From the NCBI GenBank assembly GCA_038734275.1, contig JAVYOO010000002.1, positions 96,911 through 160,910 on the forward strand: a DNA stretch of 64,000 bases. Reading direction: 5' to 3'. The first letter of the stretch is position 1. Each line of letters opens with the position of its first letter. The position numbers and the translations under genes are program-made. Below, piece by piece: positions 55,022-64,000 of the stretch. The notes under the pieces are model-generated. The model saw only the letters and a program-made list of their open reading frames with translations, did no database searches and was not told the origin of the DNA. Source of the stretch: Archaeoglobaceae archaeon. Its GTDB lineage: Archaea; Halobacteriota; Archaeoglobi; Archaeoglobales; Archaeoglobaceae.

Positions 55022-56486
55022 GCTTAAAATCGATGATAAGGTCTTAGGGGCTTTTAGACGGGCTTTGGAGATAGCAAAAAGGATGAAGGCTTTAAAGGAA
55101 TACGAAAACTTCTTTTTAGCTCTTTCTGGAAACTACGTGGAACCCGGTGCATCAGGTTCTTTAACGAGAGGAAAGATCGAGATTTTGCCTACCGGAAGAA
55201 ACTTCTATGGCGTTGACCCAACTGCGTTGCCAACAAGAGCAGCATGGGAAATAGGCGTGAAGACTGCGGAAAAATTGCTTGCACATTACTTAGAAAAGCA
55301 TGGAAAATGGCCTGAAAGCGTTGGACACTGGCTTATGAGCATCGATGGCTATAAGGCTGATGGAGAACAACTGGCACAAATTCTTTACCTTCTCGGCGTT
55401 CGACCAGTCTGGATCAACAACGCTGTAAAGGAAATTGAAGTAATTCCGCTTGAAGAACTTAAAAGGCCGAGAATTGACGTTTGCGTCAGAATCACTGGAA
55501 TCGTCAGAGACACTCTGCCAAATTACGCTGATCTTATTCAAAAAGCGGTTGCAAAGATCATCGCCTTAGATGAGCCGTTGGAGATGAACTTCGTAAGAAA
55601 ACACTATTTTGAGCAATTGGAGAAGCTTTCAAAGCTTGGAATAAGCGAAGAATTTGCAAAATGCAGAGTTTGGGGGTGCAAGCCCGGAGCTTACGGAGCA
55701 GGAGTTAATTATGCGGTTGAAGCTTCCGCATGGAAAAGCGATGAAGATCTTGCAAAAGTTTGGATTCACTGGAGTGCCTATGCTTACGGCGATAAATTCA
55801 GGGGTGAATTCTCTCCTGAAGCTTTGATCTTGAATTTAAAAAACGTTGAAGTTATTACAAGGAATCAGATAAGCGATGAGCATGATTTATTGAACTGCTG
55901 TTGCCATTTCTCCTATCAGGGCGGTTTCTACAATGCAGTAAAAGAAATTAAAGGAAAAGAGCCCGAGATCGTTGTAGTTGACACCAGAGAGATAACTAAT
56001 GCTGAGATCAGAGAGATGAAGGATGAGATCGAAAGGATCGTTAGGGCAAAACTTCTAAATGATCGCTGGATTGAGGAGATGAAAAAGCATGGCTACAGGG
56101 GGGCTAACGAGTTTTCTAAGAAAATTCTTCACCTCTATGGATGGTCTGCGACGACAAAGCTTGTCGAAGACTGGGTTTTTGATGAGATCGCTGAAAATTA
56201 TGTGCTGAACGAGGAGATGAAAAAATTCTTCGTTGAAAACAACGTCTATGCTTTAGAAGAGATCGCAAGAAGGCTTGTGGAGGCGAAAGAAAGGGGACTC
56301 TGGAAAGCGAGCGAAGAAAGGTTAAGAAGGATCAGAGAAATTTATGCTGAGATCGAGGGAATTCTTGAAGAAGATCTCGTTGGTGACGTTCAGGGTGGAG
56401 AAATTAGATTCTTGAATTCTGAAGACGTTGAAGGCTGGAAGCAGAATTTTAAGGAATTGGAAAAGGCTTTTGAGGTGATAAAATGA
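54996..56486 (+). CDS. cobN: CobN-type metallochelatase, C-terminal half of a split gene
   Basis: 496 residues starting at TTG 54996, which follows a strong AGGAGGTG (54981-54988) by 7 bases. Conserved segments of the CobN C-terminal part: [77 protein letters not shown], and LYGWSATTKLVEDWVFDEIAENYVLNEEM. It overlaps the first half by 26 bases in a different frame. The presence of a good ribosome site and start shows a real two-gene arrangement rather than a simple sequencing shift. The two products must assemble to one chelatase. Confidence 0.88.
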   Translation: MLELKSCFKLKIDDKVLGAFRRALEIAKRMKALKEYENFFLALSGNYVEPGASGSLTRGKIEILPTGRNFYGVDPTALPTRAAWEIGVKTAEKLLAHYLEKHGKWPESVGHWLMSIDGYKADGEQLAQILYLLGVRPVWINNAVKEIEVIPLEELKRPRIDVCVRITGIVRDTLPNYADLIQKAVAKIIALDEPLEMNFVRKHYFEQLEKLSKLGISEEFAKCRVWGCKPGAYGAGVNYAVEASAWKSDEDLAKVWIHWSAYAYGDKFRGEFSPEALILNLKNVEVITRNQISDEHDLLNCCCHFSYQGGFYNAVKEIKGKEPEIVVVDTREITNAEIREMKDEIERIVRAKLLNDRWIEEMKKHGYRGANEFSKKILHLYGWSATTKLVEDWVFDEIAENYVLNEEMKKFFVENNVYALEEIARRLVEAKERGLWKASEERLRRIREIYAEIEGILEEDLVGDVQGGEIRFLNSEDVEGWKQNFKELEKAFEVIK

Positions 56487-56650
56487 AAATTGCACATGCA
56501 AAACTGAATCCAATACTGCTTAAGCTCGATCAAGAGGTTTCCAAGATTTCTTCAGTTGGTGACATGAGCAGAGTTAACGAGTCTGCGATTCTGGGAGATC
56601 CGGCTTTTAGCAATGTTGAGGCTGTGAAGAGAAAAGCGGTGGAGTTATGA
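56483..56650 (+). CDS. 55-residue protein between the two CobN genes
   Basis: ATG 56483 overlaps the stop of the CobN C-half (ATGA) and its own TGA overlaps the ATG of the next CobN. It opens MKIAHAKLNPILLKLD, has a polar middle (SVGDMSRVNES) and ends [10 protein letters not shown]. No cysteine, no membrane segment. Being coupled at both ends it is almost surely translated. I do not recognise it; a small chelatase-associated protein is a guess by position. Confidence 0.6.
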   Translation: MKIAHAKLNPILLKLDQEVSKISSVGDMSRVNESAILGDPAFSNVEAVKRKAVEL

Positions 56651-59600
56651 AAATACTGCTTGTTTCGACGATCGTTAACAGAAGCTTGAAGACTGCAATA
56701 AGTTCGGTAAAAGATCTATGCAGTGTTGAGCTGATCTATTCATATGATCTCTGGAAATATGATAGAGAGGAGCTTCAGAATTTAGTGAATAAATCCGATC
56801 TGATTTTGCTCGACGTTCGCGGCGATCCTGCGATTTTGAAGGAGATTGACTTCAAAGACAAGGATGTGATTGTTTTAATAGGTGGTAGCACTTTAATGTC
56901 AAAAGCAAAGCTTGGAAAGTTCAGAATGCCTGCAAAGGTAGCTTCAGAGATCACGAATCCCGAAAGCATAAAGAAGAGAATTGAGATGATGCAGAAAAGC
57001 ATTGAAATGCTCGGTAAAATTTTACCCTTCGGAGTTCTTAAAGATGCAAGAGATTATATAAAAACTTTACGATACTGGTCGAACGCTGGCTTTGAAAATT
57101 ACAGAAATATGTTTCTCCATCTCTGCAAAGTTAAGGGAATGCAAGTTGAAGTTAAAGAGCCTGAAGAGTTTCCTGAATATGGCTTTTACCATCCAGATTG
57201 CGGATTTAGCTACACTCCAAAAATAAATCCCGAAAAACCTACAGTCGGGATACTTTTCTACGGAGGGATGCACTTTGAGAGCTGTATAAAAACTCTTGAG
57301 ATGCTCACGGAAAAATTCAAAGATCTTAACGTAATTCCAGTGTTCAGCGAGGGGATTCTGAATCTAAAAGCCTTTGAAAAGCTCTACGAAGTTGGCAAAG
57401 TTGATGCAATAATAAGCTTGCTCTGGTTCAGACTAAACGGTGGACCAATCGGTGGAGATCCAGCCAAGACGATTGAAATGCTGAAAAAAGAAAAATCAAA
57501 GCTATTCACTCCCGCCCTCATGTTCAATCAGAAGATAGATGACTGGCAAGAGCATGAGAGGGGTCTAAATCCAGTGAATTTGCTCGCAAGTGTTACTTTG
57601 CCCGAGATGGATGGTGCAGTCGAGCCTATTCCGGTTTGTGGTGTGCGAAATGATGAAGTGGTTCCAATAGAAGATCGAGTTGAGAGATTTGCAGAGAGGG
57701 TGAGGAATTGGGTTTTGCTGAGCAGAAAACAGAACTCAGAAAAGAGAGTTGCGATAGTGATCTACAACTACCCACCCGGAGAGGAAAATCTTGGAAAGGC
57801 AGCATATCTGGACACTTTCAAAAGCCTGGAGGTGATCTTGAAGGAACTCAGAAAAAGAGGCTATAGCGTTCAGGAGGTGGATATAGAGAAGCTACTTCTT
57901 GCAAAGAATCTCTTTAACCCAAATGCTCTTCCTGAGAAGATGATAGATTGCCCGAGGTTGGCAATCGAGGATTACATCTCCTTCTTTAGCACTCTTGAAG
58001 AAGACGTGAAAAGAGAAATCATAGAGACCTTTGGAGAACCGCCTAGCGACATAATGGTCGATGAGAGCGGAATTTTAATACCTGCAGTAATTTTGGGAAA
58101 TATTGCAATCGTTGTTCAGCCTGCAAGGAAAAAGCTGTTCAGCGAAGAAGATGTTTACTCTGCAATCCATGATAAAACAAAACCACCTCACCACCAGTAT
58201 CTTGCAACCTATTTCTGGATTCAAAAGGTCTTTAAAGCAGACGCAGTGATCCACCTTGGAACCCATGGCACAGCGGAACTCATGAAGGGTAAAGAAGTGG
58301 GCTTGAGTTCGAAATGCTATCCAGATCTACTCATTAGTTCAATTCCAAGCATATATGTTTATCACGTTGTCAACACTTCTGAGGCTACGATAGCAAAGAG
58401 AAGGCTTTACTCAACGCTGATAAGCTATAACTCCCCGCCATACACTTTTTCTGGGCTTTATGAAGACTACTTGAAGCTTGAAGACCTAATTGAGGAATAC
58501 AGACAAGAAAAAGCTCGTGGAGGAGCTGAAATAATTAAAACAAAGATAATTGATTTGGCTAAAAAGCTCAATTTGGGAGAGGACATCGATAAGCTTGAGC
58601 TGAAACTCTATGAATTCAAGAGGTCCATAATTCCGAAGGGTCTGCACGTCATTGGCGAAAGATACGGTGAGAAAGAGCTGAAAGATTTCATGCTAGCAGT
58701 CTCTTTGAGAAAGATAACCAAAATTCTCGCTGATAAAAAAGGATGGAGTCTTGAAAATCTGAGCAAAAGAAAATTGCTTGAAGAAGAAGCTGAGAGAATC
58801 GTTGAGAGATTCTTGTCTGGGGAGAAAATCAATAAAGATTTCGAGGAAGTCCTAAAAGAGAGCTTTGAGACGGCAAAGAAGTTTGTAGACAATTCTCTGG
58901 AAATCGAGAACCTTTTTGAAGCTCTTGATGGAAAATACGTTGAGCCTTCAGTGGGTGGAGATGTTATAAGAAATCCCGAAGCTTTGCCGACTGGAAGAAA
59001 CATCTATGCGTTCGATCCGCTTAAAGTGCCAACTGAGGGAGCAGTTGATAGAGGTAAGAAGATCGCTGAGAAGACGCTGAAGAGGTTTTACGAAAGCAAC
59101 GGAAGATACCCTGAGACTGTTGCGGTTGTTTTATGGGGCTTTGAGACCGCAAAAACTTACGGCGAGACTGTTGCACAGATCTTTGAATACTTGGGAGTCG
59201 AAGTAATTCATAAAACACCCTGGGAAAAGGAATTGAGGATAAGAAGTCTTGAAGAGCTTAAAAGACCAAGAATCGACGTTGTGGTTACAATTTGTGGATT
59301 CTTCAGAGAGATGTTTCCAAACGTTATAGATTTGCTCGACAAAGCCTTCAAAATTGTTTCCGAACTTGAAGAAAGTGAGGAGATGAACTTTGTTAAAAAG
59401 CATAGCAAGAAAATCGGAAATTACAGAATCTTTGGGCCGAGAGCGACTGAATATGGAACAAGAATGCTTCAGCTTGTCGAAGATAGCGCTTGGAATTCGG
59501 AAGATCAGCTTGTGGAAGCTTATTTAAGCTCGATGTGCTTTGCATATGGCAGAAATTTCCATAGTATTGAAGCAAGGGAAGAATTCAAGGAATTGCTTAA

Positions 59601-60138
59601 AACGGTTGAGCTCGTCTCACAAGTTAGAAGTAGTAACGATTACGAAATAACAGATCTGGACCACTACTACGAGTTCTTTGGTGGAATTGCGAAGAGCGTA
59701 GAAATTCTAAAAGGTCAAAAGCCTGAAATGCTTATTGCAGATTCCACGACTGAGATTTTGAAAGTTGAAAGTATAGGTGATGCTATAGAAAAAGGAAGCG
59801 TAACGAGAACTCTAAATCCGTTGTGGATTGAGGAAATGCTCAAACACAGGTTTTTGGGAGTGCAGAAGATCGCAGATAGGGTTGAAAATCTGCTCGGCTT
59901 TTCCGCAACGACTGGTGTTGCTAACTGGATCTGGGATCGAGTTGCCGAAAGATTCGTGCTCGACGAGAATATGTTTAACAGGCTAAAGGAATTGAATGTT
60001 TACGCAACCAAGGAGATCGTTGAAAAGCTTCTCGAGGCGGAAAGGAGAGGTTACTGGAAAGCGAGTGATGAAGCTAAAAGTAAACTGGTTGAGAAGTTTA
60101 TGGAGCTGGATGGAATTCTTGAGGAGGTGGTAAAATGA
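56647..60138 (+). CDS. cobN: CobN-type metallochelatase large subunit, intact
   Basis: 1,163 residues, uninterrupted. Marks parallel to the split gene: [12 protein letters not shown] near 180, [42 protein letters not shown] near 533-560, [56 protein letters not shown], and [28 protein letters not shown]. Cysteine-rich extra segment seen in the first CobN (GCAGSACDGSVC) is absent here, so the two enzymes differ and may use different metals or tetrapyrroles. ATGA overlaps on both sides. Confidence 0.93.
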   Translation: MKILLVSTIVNRSLKTAISSVKDLCSVELIYSYDLWKYDREELQNLVNKSDLILLDVRGDPAILKEIDFKDKDVIVLIGGSTLMSKAKLGKFRMPAKVASEITNPESIKKRIEMMQKSIEMLGKILPFGVLKDARDYIKTLRYWSNAGFENYRNMFLHLCKVKGMQVEVKEPEEFPEYGFYHPDCGFSYTPKINPEKPTVGILFYGGMHFESCIKTLEMLTEKFKDLNVIPVFSEGILNLKAFEKLYEVGKVDAIISLLWFRLNGGPIGGDPAKTIEMLKKEKSKLFTPALMFNQKIDDWQEHERGLNPVNLLASVTLPEMDGAVEPIPVCGVRNDEVVPIEDRVERFAERVRNWVLLSRKQNSEKRVAIVIYNYPPGEENLGKAAYLDTFKSLEVILKELRKRGYSVQEVDIEKLLLAKNLFNPNALPEKMIDCPRLAIEDYISFFSTLEEDVKREIIETFGEPPSDIMVDESGILIPAVILGNIAIVVQPARKKLFSEEDVYSAIHDKTKPPHHQYLATYFWIQKVFKADAVIHLGTHGTAELMKGKEVGLSSKCYPDLLISSIPSIYVYHVVNTSEATIAKRRLYSTLISYNSPPYTFSGLYEDYLKLEDLIEEYRQEKARGGAEIIKTKIIDLAKKLNLGEDIDKLELKLYEFKRSIIPKGLHVIGERYGEKELKDFMLAVSLRKITKILADKKGWSLENLSKRKLLEEEAERIVERFLSGEKINKDFEEVLKESFETAKKFVDNSLEIENLFEALDGKYVEPSVGGDVIRNPEALPTGRNIYAFDPLKVPTEGAVDRGKKIAEKTLKRFYESNGRYPETVAVVLWGFETAKTYGETVAQIFEYLGVEVIHKTPWEKELRIRSLEELKRPRIDVVVTICGFFREMFPNVIDLLDKAFKIVSELEESEEMNFVKKHSKKIGNYRIFGPRATEYGTRMLQLVEDSAWNSEDQLVEAYLSSMCFAYGRNFHSIEAREEFKELLKTVELVSQVRSSNDYEITDLDHYYEFFGGIAKSVEILKGQKPEMLIADSTTEILKVESIGDAIEKGSVTRTLNPLWIEEMLKHRFLGVQKIADRVENLLGFSATTGVANWIWDRVAERFVLDENMFNRLKELNVYATKEIVEKLLEAERRGYWKASDEAKSKLVEKFMELDGILEEVVK

Positions 60139-61994
60139 TCTTTTTCCCATTTTCAGCAATAGTTGGGCAAGATAAGGCTAAGCTTGCCTTAATTTGCAAC
60201 GCGATCGATCCGACGATTGGCGGAGTTTTGCTCAGTGGCGATAAGGGCACGGGAAAGTCGACGATGGTCAGGGCTTTTTCGCAGGTTTTGCCTGAGATCG
60301 AGGTTGTTGAAGGCTGTTCTTTCAACTGCAATCCACACAACATTGCAGAGATGTGCGATGCCTGTAGGGAGAGAGCTGAAAGAGGTGAGTTGAGCGTTGC
60401 GAGGAGAAAGATGAGGGTTATCGACCTTCCACTGAGCGTAACCCTCGACAGACTTGTTGGGACGATCGAAATCAGCAAGGCTTTAAAAGAGGGTATAAGA
60501 GCTTTGCAACCCGGAATTCTGGCTGAAGCTAACAGAAACATCCTTTACATAGACGAAGTAAATCTGCTTGAAGACTACATCGCAGATGTTTTACTGGATT
60601 CAGCAGCGATGGGCTGGAACTTCGTTGAAAGAGAGGGAATTTCTTTGAAGCATCCGAGCAAGTTCATACTCGTTGGTTCAATGAACCCAGAAGAGGGAGA
60701 ACTAAGACCACAGCTTTTGGACAGATTCGGAATGTTCGTGGCAATAGAAGCTTCGCAGAACGCTGAAGAAAGAATCGAGATCGTTAAAAGGGTCACAGAA
60801 TTTCAGAAGGATCCACAGGGTTTTTACGAGAAATACAGAAAGCAAGACGAAAAGCTGAGAGCTTCGATTGTTAAGGCGAAGGAAATTCTTGGCGAGGTTG
60901 AGATCGAAGAAGAGCTTTTGAAACTTCTCGTTGAAACGATCATACAGCTTGGCATAAAAACGCATAGAGCGGAGATAGCGACTGTTAAAGCAGCAAAGGC
61001 AATCGCAGCTTTAGCTGGGAGAAAGAAGGTGAGCATAGAAGATCTAAACAAGGCTATGGAGCTAACGCTACCACATAGACTAAAGTCGAGACCTTTCCAG
61101 AAACCTCAGATGCCACAAATACCACAGAGGCAGGAGAAATTAACAAGCGAACAGAGATCAGAGAACAAACCAATGGAAAAAGAAAGTATGGTTCAACAAA
61201 AGGATCAGAGTTCTGTAGGAAATTCTGAAATGAGGTTTGAAGCTGCGAACGTTGAAATCGAAAAAAGATGCTGTAAAGAGGAGGCAAAAAACGCTGGAAA
61301 CAGAAGTTCAAGGGATTGCAGGCTAACGCTCATCGGAAAACCTTTGGGCATTCCCATTTCATATACACTGCCAATTAAAGATGCGAGAGACATAAACCTC
61401 TTTGCAACTCTAAACTCTGCGATGCTCAGGGGATATCCTTTGGAGATAAGGGAGGAGGACATAAGGGTAAATGTGAGAAAGGCGAAGGCTCCAAAGGTAA
61501 CTGCAATCCTGCTCGACTCAAGCGGTAGCATGGCTTTGCAGAAAAGGATAAGCATAGCAAAGGGGGTAGCAAAGAAGATCGTTGAAAACTCTTATAAGCG
61601 CAGAGATCTGCTTTCGCTGATCGTTTTTAATGGCAATGAAGCAAAGGTAATTGTTAGCCCTACAAGGAAGTATGAGGAGGTTTTTGATGCTATCGAAAAC
61701 ATCCCAACAGGAGGAAAGACTCCTCTTGCTTCCGCACTTTTCAGACTACTTTGCATCGCAAGAAGTTTGAAGAAAAGGAACATAAAGGTAAACGGAATTC
61801 TGATCAGCGATGGTAAGGCGAATGTTTCAATGTTCGATAGAGTTGAAGAAGATATAAGGAGAATTTGCAGTTTAATAGCAAAAGAGGGTGTAAAACTTGA
61901 AATCTACGACACAAGAACCAAGGCTTTCGATCCTTCGCCAAGCTATATCGAGCTAATTTCGGAAATTACAAATGCACAGATCTTGAGGGTGTAG
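60135..61994 (+). CDS. ChlI-ChlD fusion: AAA+ and VWA subunits of the metallochelatase motor
   Basis: 619 residues. The ChlI-like AAA+ domain (1-320) has GDKGTGKST at 35-43, the CxxC-containing insert [28 protein letters not shown] for Walker B, and [18 protein letters not shown] with the sensor and arginine finger. A glutamine/lysine-rich linker (about 320-420) leads to a VWA domain with [13 protein letters not shown] near 458-465 and [11 protein letters not shown]. Magnesium chelatases use separate ChlI and ChlD; a fused short form occurs with archaeal and bacterial CobN. ATGA overlap with cobN, so all are one operon. Confidence 0.92.
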   Translation: MIFFPFSAIVGQDKAKLALICNAIDPTIGGVLLSGDKGTGKSTMVRAFSQVLPEIEVVEGCSFNCNPHNIAEMCDACRERAERGELSVARRKMRVIDLPLSVTLDRLVGTIEISKALKEGIRALQPGILAEANRNILYIDEVNLLEDYIADVLLDSAAMGWNFVEREGISLKHPSKFILVGSMNPEEGELRPQLLDRFGMFVAIEASQNAEERIEIVKRVTEFQKDPQGFYEKYRKQDEKLRASIVKAKEILGEVEIEEELLKLLVETIIQLGIKTHRAEIATVKAAKAIAALAGRKKVSIEDLNKAMELTLPHRLKSRPFQKPQMPQIPQRQEKLTSEQRSENKPMEKESMVQQKDQSSVGNSEMRFEAANVEIEKRCCKEEAKNAGNRSSRDCRLTLIGKPLGIPISYTLPIKDARDINLFATLNSAMLRGYPLEIREEDIRVNVRKAKAPKVTAILLDSSGSMALQKRISIAKGVAKKIVENSYKRRDLLSLIVFNGNEAKVIVSPTRKYEEVFDAIENIPTGGKTPLASALFRLLCIARSLKKRNIKVNGILISDGKANVSMFDRVEEDIRRICSLIAKEGVKLEIYDTRTKAFDPSPSYIELISEITNAQILRV

Positions 61995-61995
61995 A

Positions 61996-62928
61996 GTGGA
62001 ACCCGTAAACTTGGCATACTCAGTAATAACGATGGCTATAGCATGCTTTACTGGTGTATTTTTAGCCAACTTAGCCCTTGAATTCGGCTTTGCAAGGCTG
62101 ATTTCGAAGCCTTTAGCCCCACTAATGAGATTTGCAAATCTGCCAACGGTTTTCGCAATTCCAGCAATAATTTCAACAGTCGATGTTCGAGGGGGCTTAA
62201 GCATCGTGGGTTCTTTAAGGGAAAAGAATGGAGTTGATGATTCAGCAGTTATTGCCTATAAACTCGTAACAAGACCTTTTTCGACAGTCTTTTTCCTTTT
62301 TCGCTATTATTTGCCAGTCTCCATAGCTGCTTTGGGTCTCTATGTAGGCTCAATCTACATAGTATTAAGCTTCATTTCAGCATTCATCTGCATGCTTATC
62401 GGCATTGCTTATGGCAGATTGAAGGTTAAGAGGAAAGAAATCGAGCTTGAGCTGGATCAGAATTCGAAGAATAGGAACGATGCCATAAAAGCGTCCTTAA
62501 AATCCGCCTTTGATATGACCAAAAAGGTTGTTTTTAGGTATGTGATCATAACTGTCGCCATCTCAGTTCTTTTGCTTTTAGGCTTCTTCGATGCTGTTTC
62601 CGAGAACATAGACATTTACACGAAACAACTTGGCTTCTCCTCAAACTTCGCAGCTTTGATCTCCATACACATCTTCAGCCCCATGTCCGCTGTGCTTACT
62701 GCGGGAGAGTTTTTGAGAAATGGTCTGATTGGTGTTAAGGAATCTCTAATTGCCCTTTTGATAGGTAGGTTCCTCTTTATAGCCATAATGGATTATCCAA
62801 GGCATTCTTTGCCATTCTACGCTTCAATATTCCCAGTTAAGCTTGCTTCAAAGCTTGTTTTGGCTGGAATTGCTGTAAATGCGATTGCGACACCTATTTT
62901 AGTAGCGGTTGTTTGGATAATTTTCTAA
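61996..62928 (+). CDS. Nucleoside-recognition/gate-domain membrane protein
   Basis: 310 residues from a GTG at 61996, one base after the chelatase stop. About eight hydrophobic segments in two similar halves. The first half carries FARLISKPLAPLMRFANLPTVFAIPAIISTVDVRGG, the second YTKQLGFSSNFAALISIHIFSPMSAVLTAGEFLRNG, the paired layout of the gate family (as in NupC and FeoB). As the last gene of the chelatase operon it is a candidate carrier for a metal or tetrapyrrole; the substrate is inferred only. Confidence 0.75.
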   Translation: MEPVNLAYSVITMAIACFTGVFLANLALEFGFARLISKPLAPLMRFANLPTVFAIPAIISTVDVRGGLSIVGSLREKNGVDDSAVIAYKLVTRPFSTVFFLFRYYLPVSIAALGLYVGSIYIVLSFISAFICMLIGIAYGRLKVKRKEIELELDQNSKNRNDAIKASLKSAFDMTKKVVFRYVIITVAISVLLLLGFFDAVSENIDIYTKQLGFSSNFAALISIHIFSPMSAVLTAGEFLRNGLIGVKESLIALLIGRFLFIAIMDYPRHSLPFYASIFPVKLASKLVLAGIAVNAIATPILVAVVWIIF

Positions 62929-63063
62929 ACCGATTACTTCTTCTTTGAATTTTAAAGCAGGATGTGAGCTTCGCACCTTGGATATCCAAATGCATGAGCG
63001 GAGATTTCAAGAGCCAGCTTTGCTTTTCGCTACCTTTATAAATTCACCAGTCAGTTTTTGAGC

Positions 63064-64000
63064 ATGATCCTTCTAAACCCCAAGAAGTTCAAAGGAGAAC
63101 ATTTGGATGAGAAGGCAAGAGAGCTGATCCTGAAGACGATCGAATTCTTTGAGAGCATGGGTAAAGCAAAGCTTAAGGAGAACGACAGGAAAATGGTATG
63201 GTATGACGATTTTTTGGAGTTCCAGAAACAAAACAAGATCTTCTACACCTTTTTAACTCCGCCAGAGTTCAGCAATGGCGAAACTCGCTGGGACACTTGG
63301 CGAATTTGCGATTACAATGAGGTTTTGGCTTTCTACAGCCTTGCTTACTGGTATACCTGGCAGGTGACAATTCTTGGCTTGGGGCCCATATGGATGAGCA
63401 AGAATGAGAAGATAAAGAGAGAAGTTGCAGAGATGCTCAAGAACGGCGGGGTTTTTGCCTTTGGGCTTTCAGAGCGAGAGCATGGTGCTGATATTTATGC
63501 AACTGAGACTAAACTTATTCCGCAACCAGATGGAACTTGGAAGGCTTACGGCAGAAAATACTACATCGGCAACTCAAACGTGGCAAGCATAATATCGACC
63601 TTTGCAAGGTTCGCTGAGCCCGACGGAAGCTTGCCTTATGACATGGACAAGCGAAGATTTGTTTTCTTTGCGTTGCGTAGAGATGAGAGATACTACGAGT
63701 TGATAAAAAACGTTGTCGCTTCGCAAATGTTTGTAGGTGATTTCCTGATCCACGATTATCCTGTTAGCGAAGAAGACATTCTTGAGAAGGGTGAAGAATC
63801 TTGGGATGCTGCTCTTAACACAGTTAACGTTGGCAAGTTTAACCTTGGCTGGGCTTCAATTGGAATCTGCACCCATGCTTTCTACGAAGCTTTAAACCAT
63901 GCTTCAAAGCGAGTTCTTTATGGGATCCACGTAACGGACTTTCCGCACATCAAAAGGCTTTTTGTCGACGCTTACTGCAGGCTGCTTGCGATGAAGCTCT
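63064..64000 (+). CDS. Acyl-CoA dehydrogenase family protein (cut by window edge)
   Basis: The first 312 residues are present. After the N-terminal helical domain comes GGVFAFGLSEREHGADIYATET, the flavin/substrate loop of acyl-CoA dehydrogenases, then KAYGRKYYIGNSNVASIISTFARF. The middle region has FNLGWASIGICTHAFYEALNHASKRVLYG, the start of the C-terminal helical bundle. The catalytic base lies outside. The long N-terminus and inserts resemble the larger relatives (about 600 aa). A TATA-like CTTTATAAAT (63035-63043) is about 25 bases before the ATG, so the transcript is probably leaderless. Confidence 0.85.
   Translation, partial: MILLNPKKFKGEHLDEKARELILKTIEFFESMGKAKLKENDRKMVWYDDFLEFQKQNKIFYTFLTPPEFSNGETRWDTWRICDYNEVLAFYSLAYWYTWQVTILGLGPIWMSKNEKIKREVAEMLKNGGVFAFGLSEREHGADIYATETKLIPQPDGTWKAYGRKYYIGNSNVASIISTFARFAEPDGSLPYDMDKRRFVFFALRRDERYYELIKNVVASQMFVGDFLIHDYPVSEEDILEKGEESWDAALNTVNVGKFNLGWASIGICTHAFYEALNHASKRVLYGIHVTDFPHIKRLFVDAYCRLLAMKL

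Overview
The window is archaeal and looks like a hyperthermophile of, or close to, the Archaeoglobales. The evidence is Alba, FEN1 ending in a PCNA-binding motif, ribosomal protein L40e, a tungsten aldehyde:ferredoxin oxidoreductase, TATA boxes about 26 bases before leaderless starts, and many 4-base ATGA gene overlaps. The lineage is my judgement from protein resemblance; no search was run. No insertion sequence and no CRISPR array was seen.

Layout. 1-308: tail of a SAM methyltransferase. 716-9967: a defence-type cassette made of a DUF499 ATPase (broken by one base in a G6 run), a 124-aa protein, a DUF1156 adenine-type DNA methylase and an SNF2/DUF3883 helicase. A convergent 117-aa gene with its own palindromic operator, a small decayed region and tRNA-Thr(CGT) follow. 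10.9-17.3 kb: housekeeping genes (L40e, dCMP deaminase, TatD, FEN1, MoaB, PyrD, Alba, DUF371) and a sodium:solute symporter with a small membrane partner behind a 20-bp palindrome. 17.2-26.9 kb: a second symporter in one operon with an acyl-CoA ligase, three DUF2589-type genes in a row, AOR, iron alcohol dehydrogenase, and an AbrB-type regulator with an Acr3 arsenite pump. 27-29.5 kb: tRNA-Gln and an NfnAB/SudBA-like flavoprotein pair. 29.5-35 kb: the pst phosphate operon carrying an arsenate-reductase-like gene, divergent from an AbrB-PhoU-PhoU regulator.

35-62 kb is dominated by corrinoid biology. It holds an anaerobic cobalamin block (cbiE, D, HC fusion, G, F, L, T), a cobalt ECF transporter (cbiO, Q, N, M), a RamA-type corrinoid activator with a CobW-like GTPase and an unknown 187-aa partner, and a methanol:corrinoid methyltransferase operon (mtaB-mtaA-mtaC). 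After an unknown gene, an enoyl-CoA hydratase and a decayed stretch comes a tightly overlapping metallochelatase operon: an ABC ATPase, a CobN split into two genes, a 55-aa protein, an intact CobN, a ChlI-ChlD fusion and a gate-domain membrane protein. The window ends inside an acyl-CoA dehydrogenase.

Together, 35-62 kb reads as a supply chain for methyl transfer: cobalt import, corrin synthesis, reactivation of the corrinoid protein, and methyl transfer from methanol or a similar compound. The final methyl acceptor (coenzyme M or a tetrahydropterin) cannot be told from this window. The least explained items are the frameshifted defence cassette, the DUF2589 triplet, the split CobN with its 55-aa neighbour, and the unknown genes flanking the methyltransferase system.
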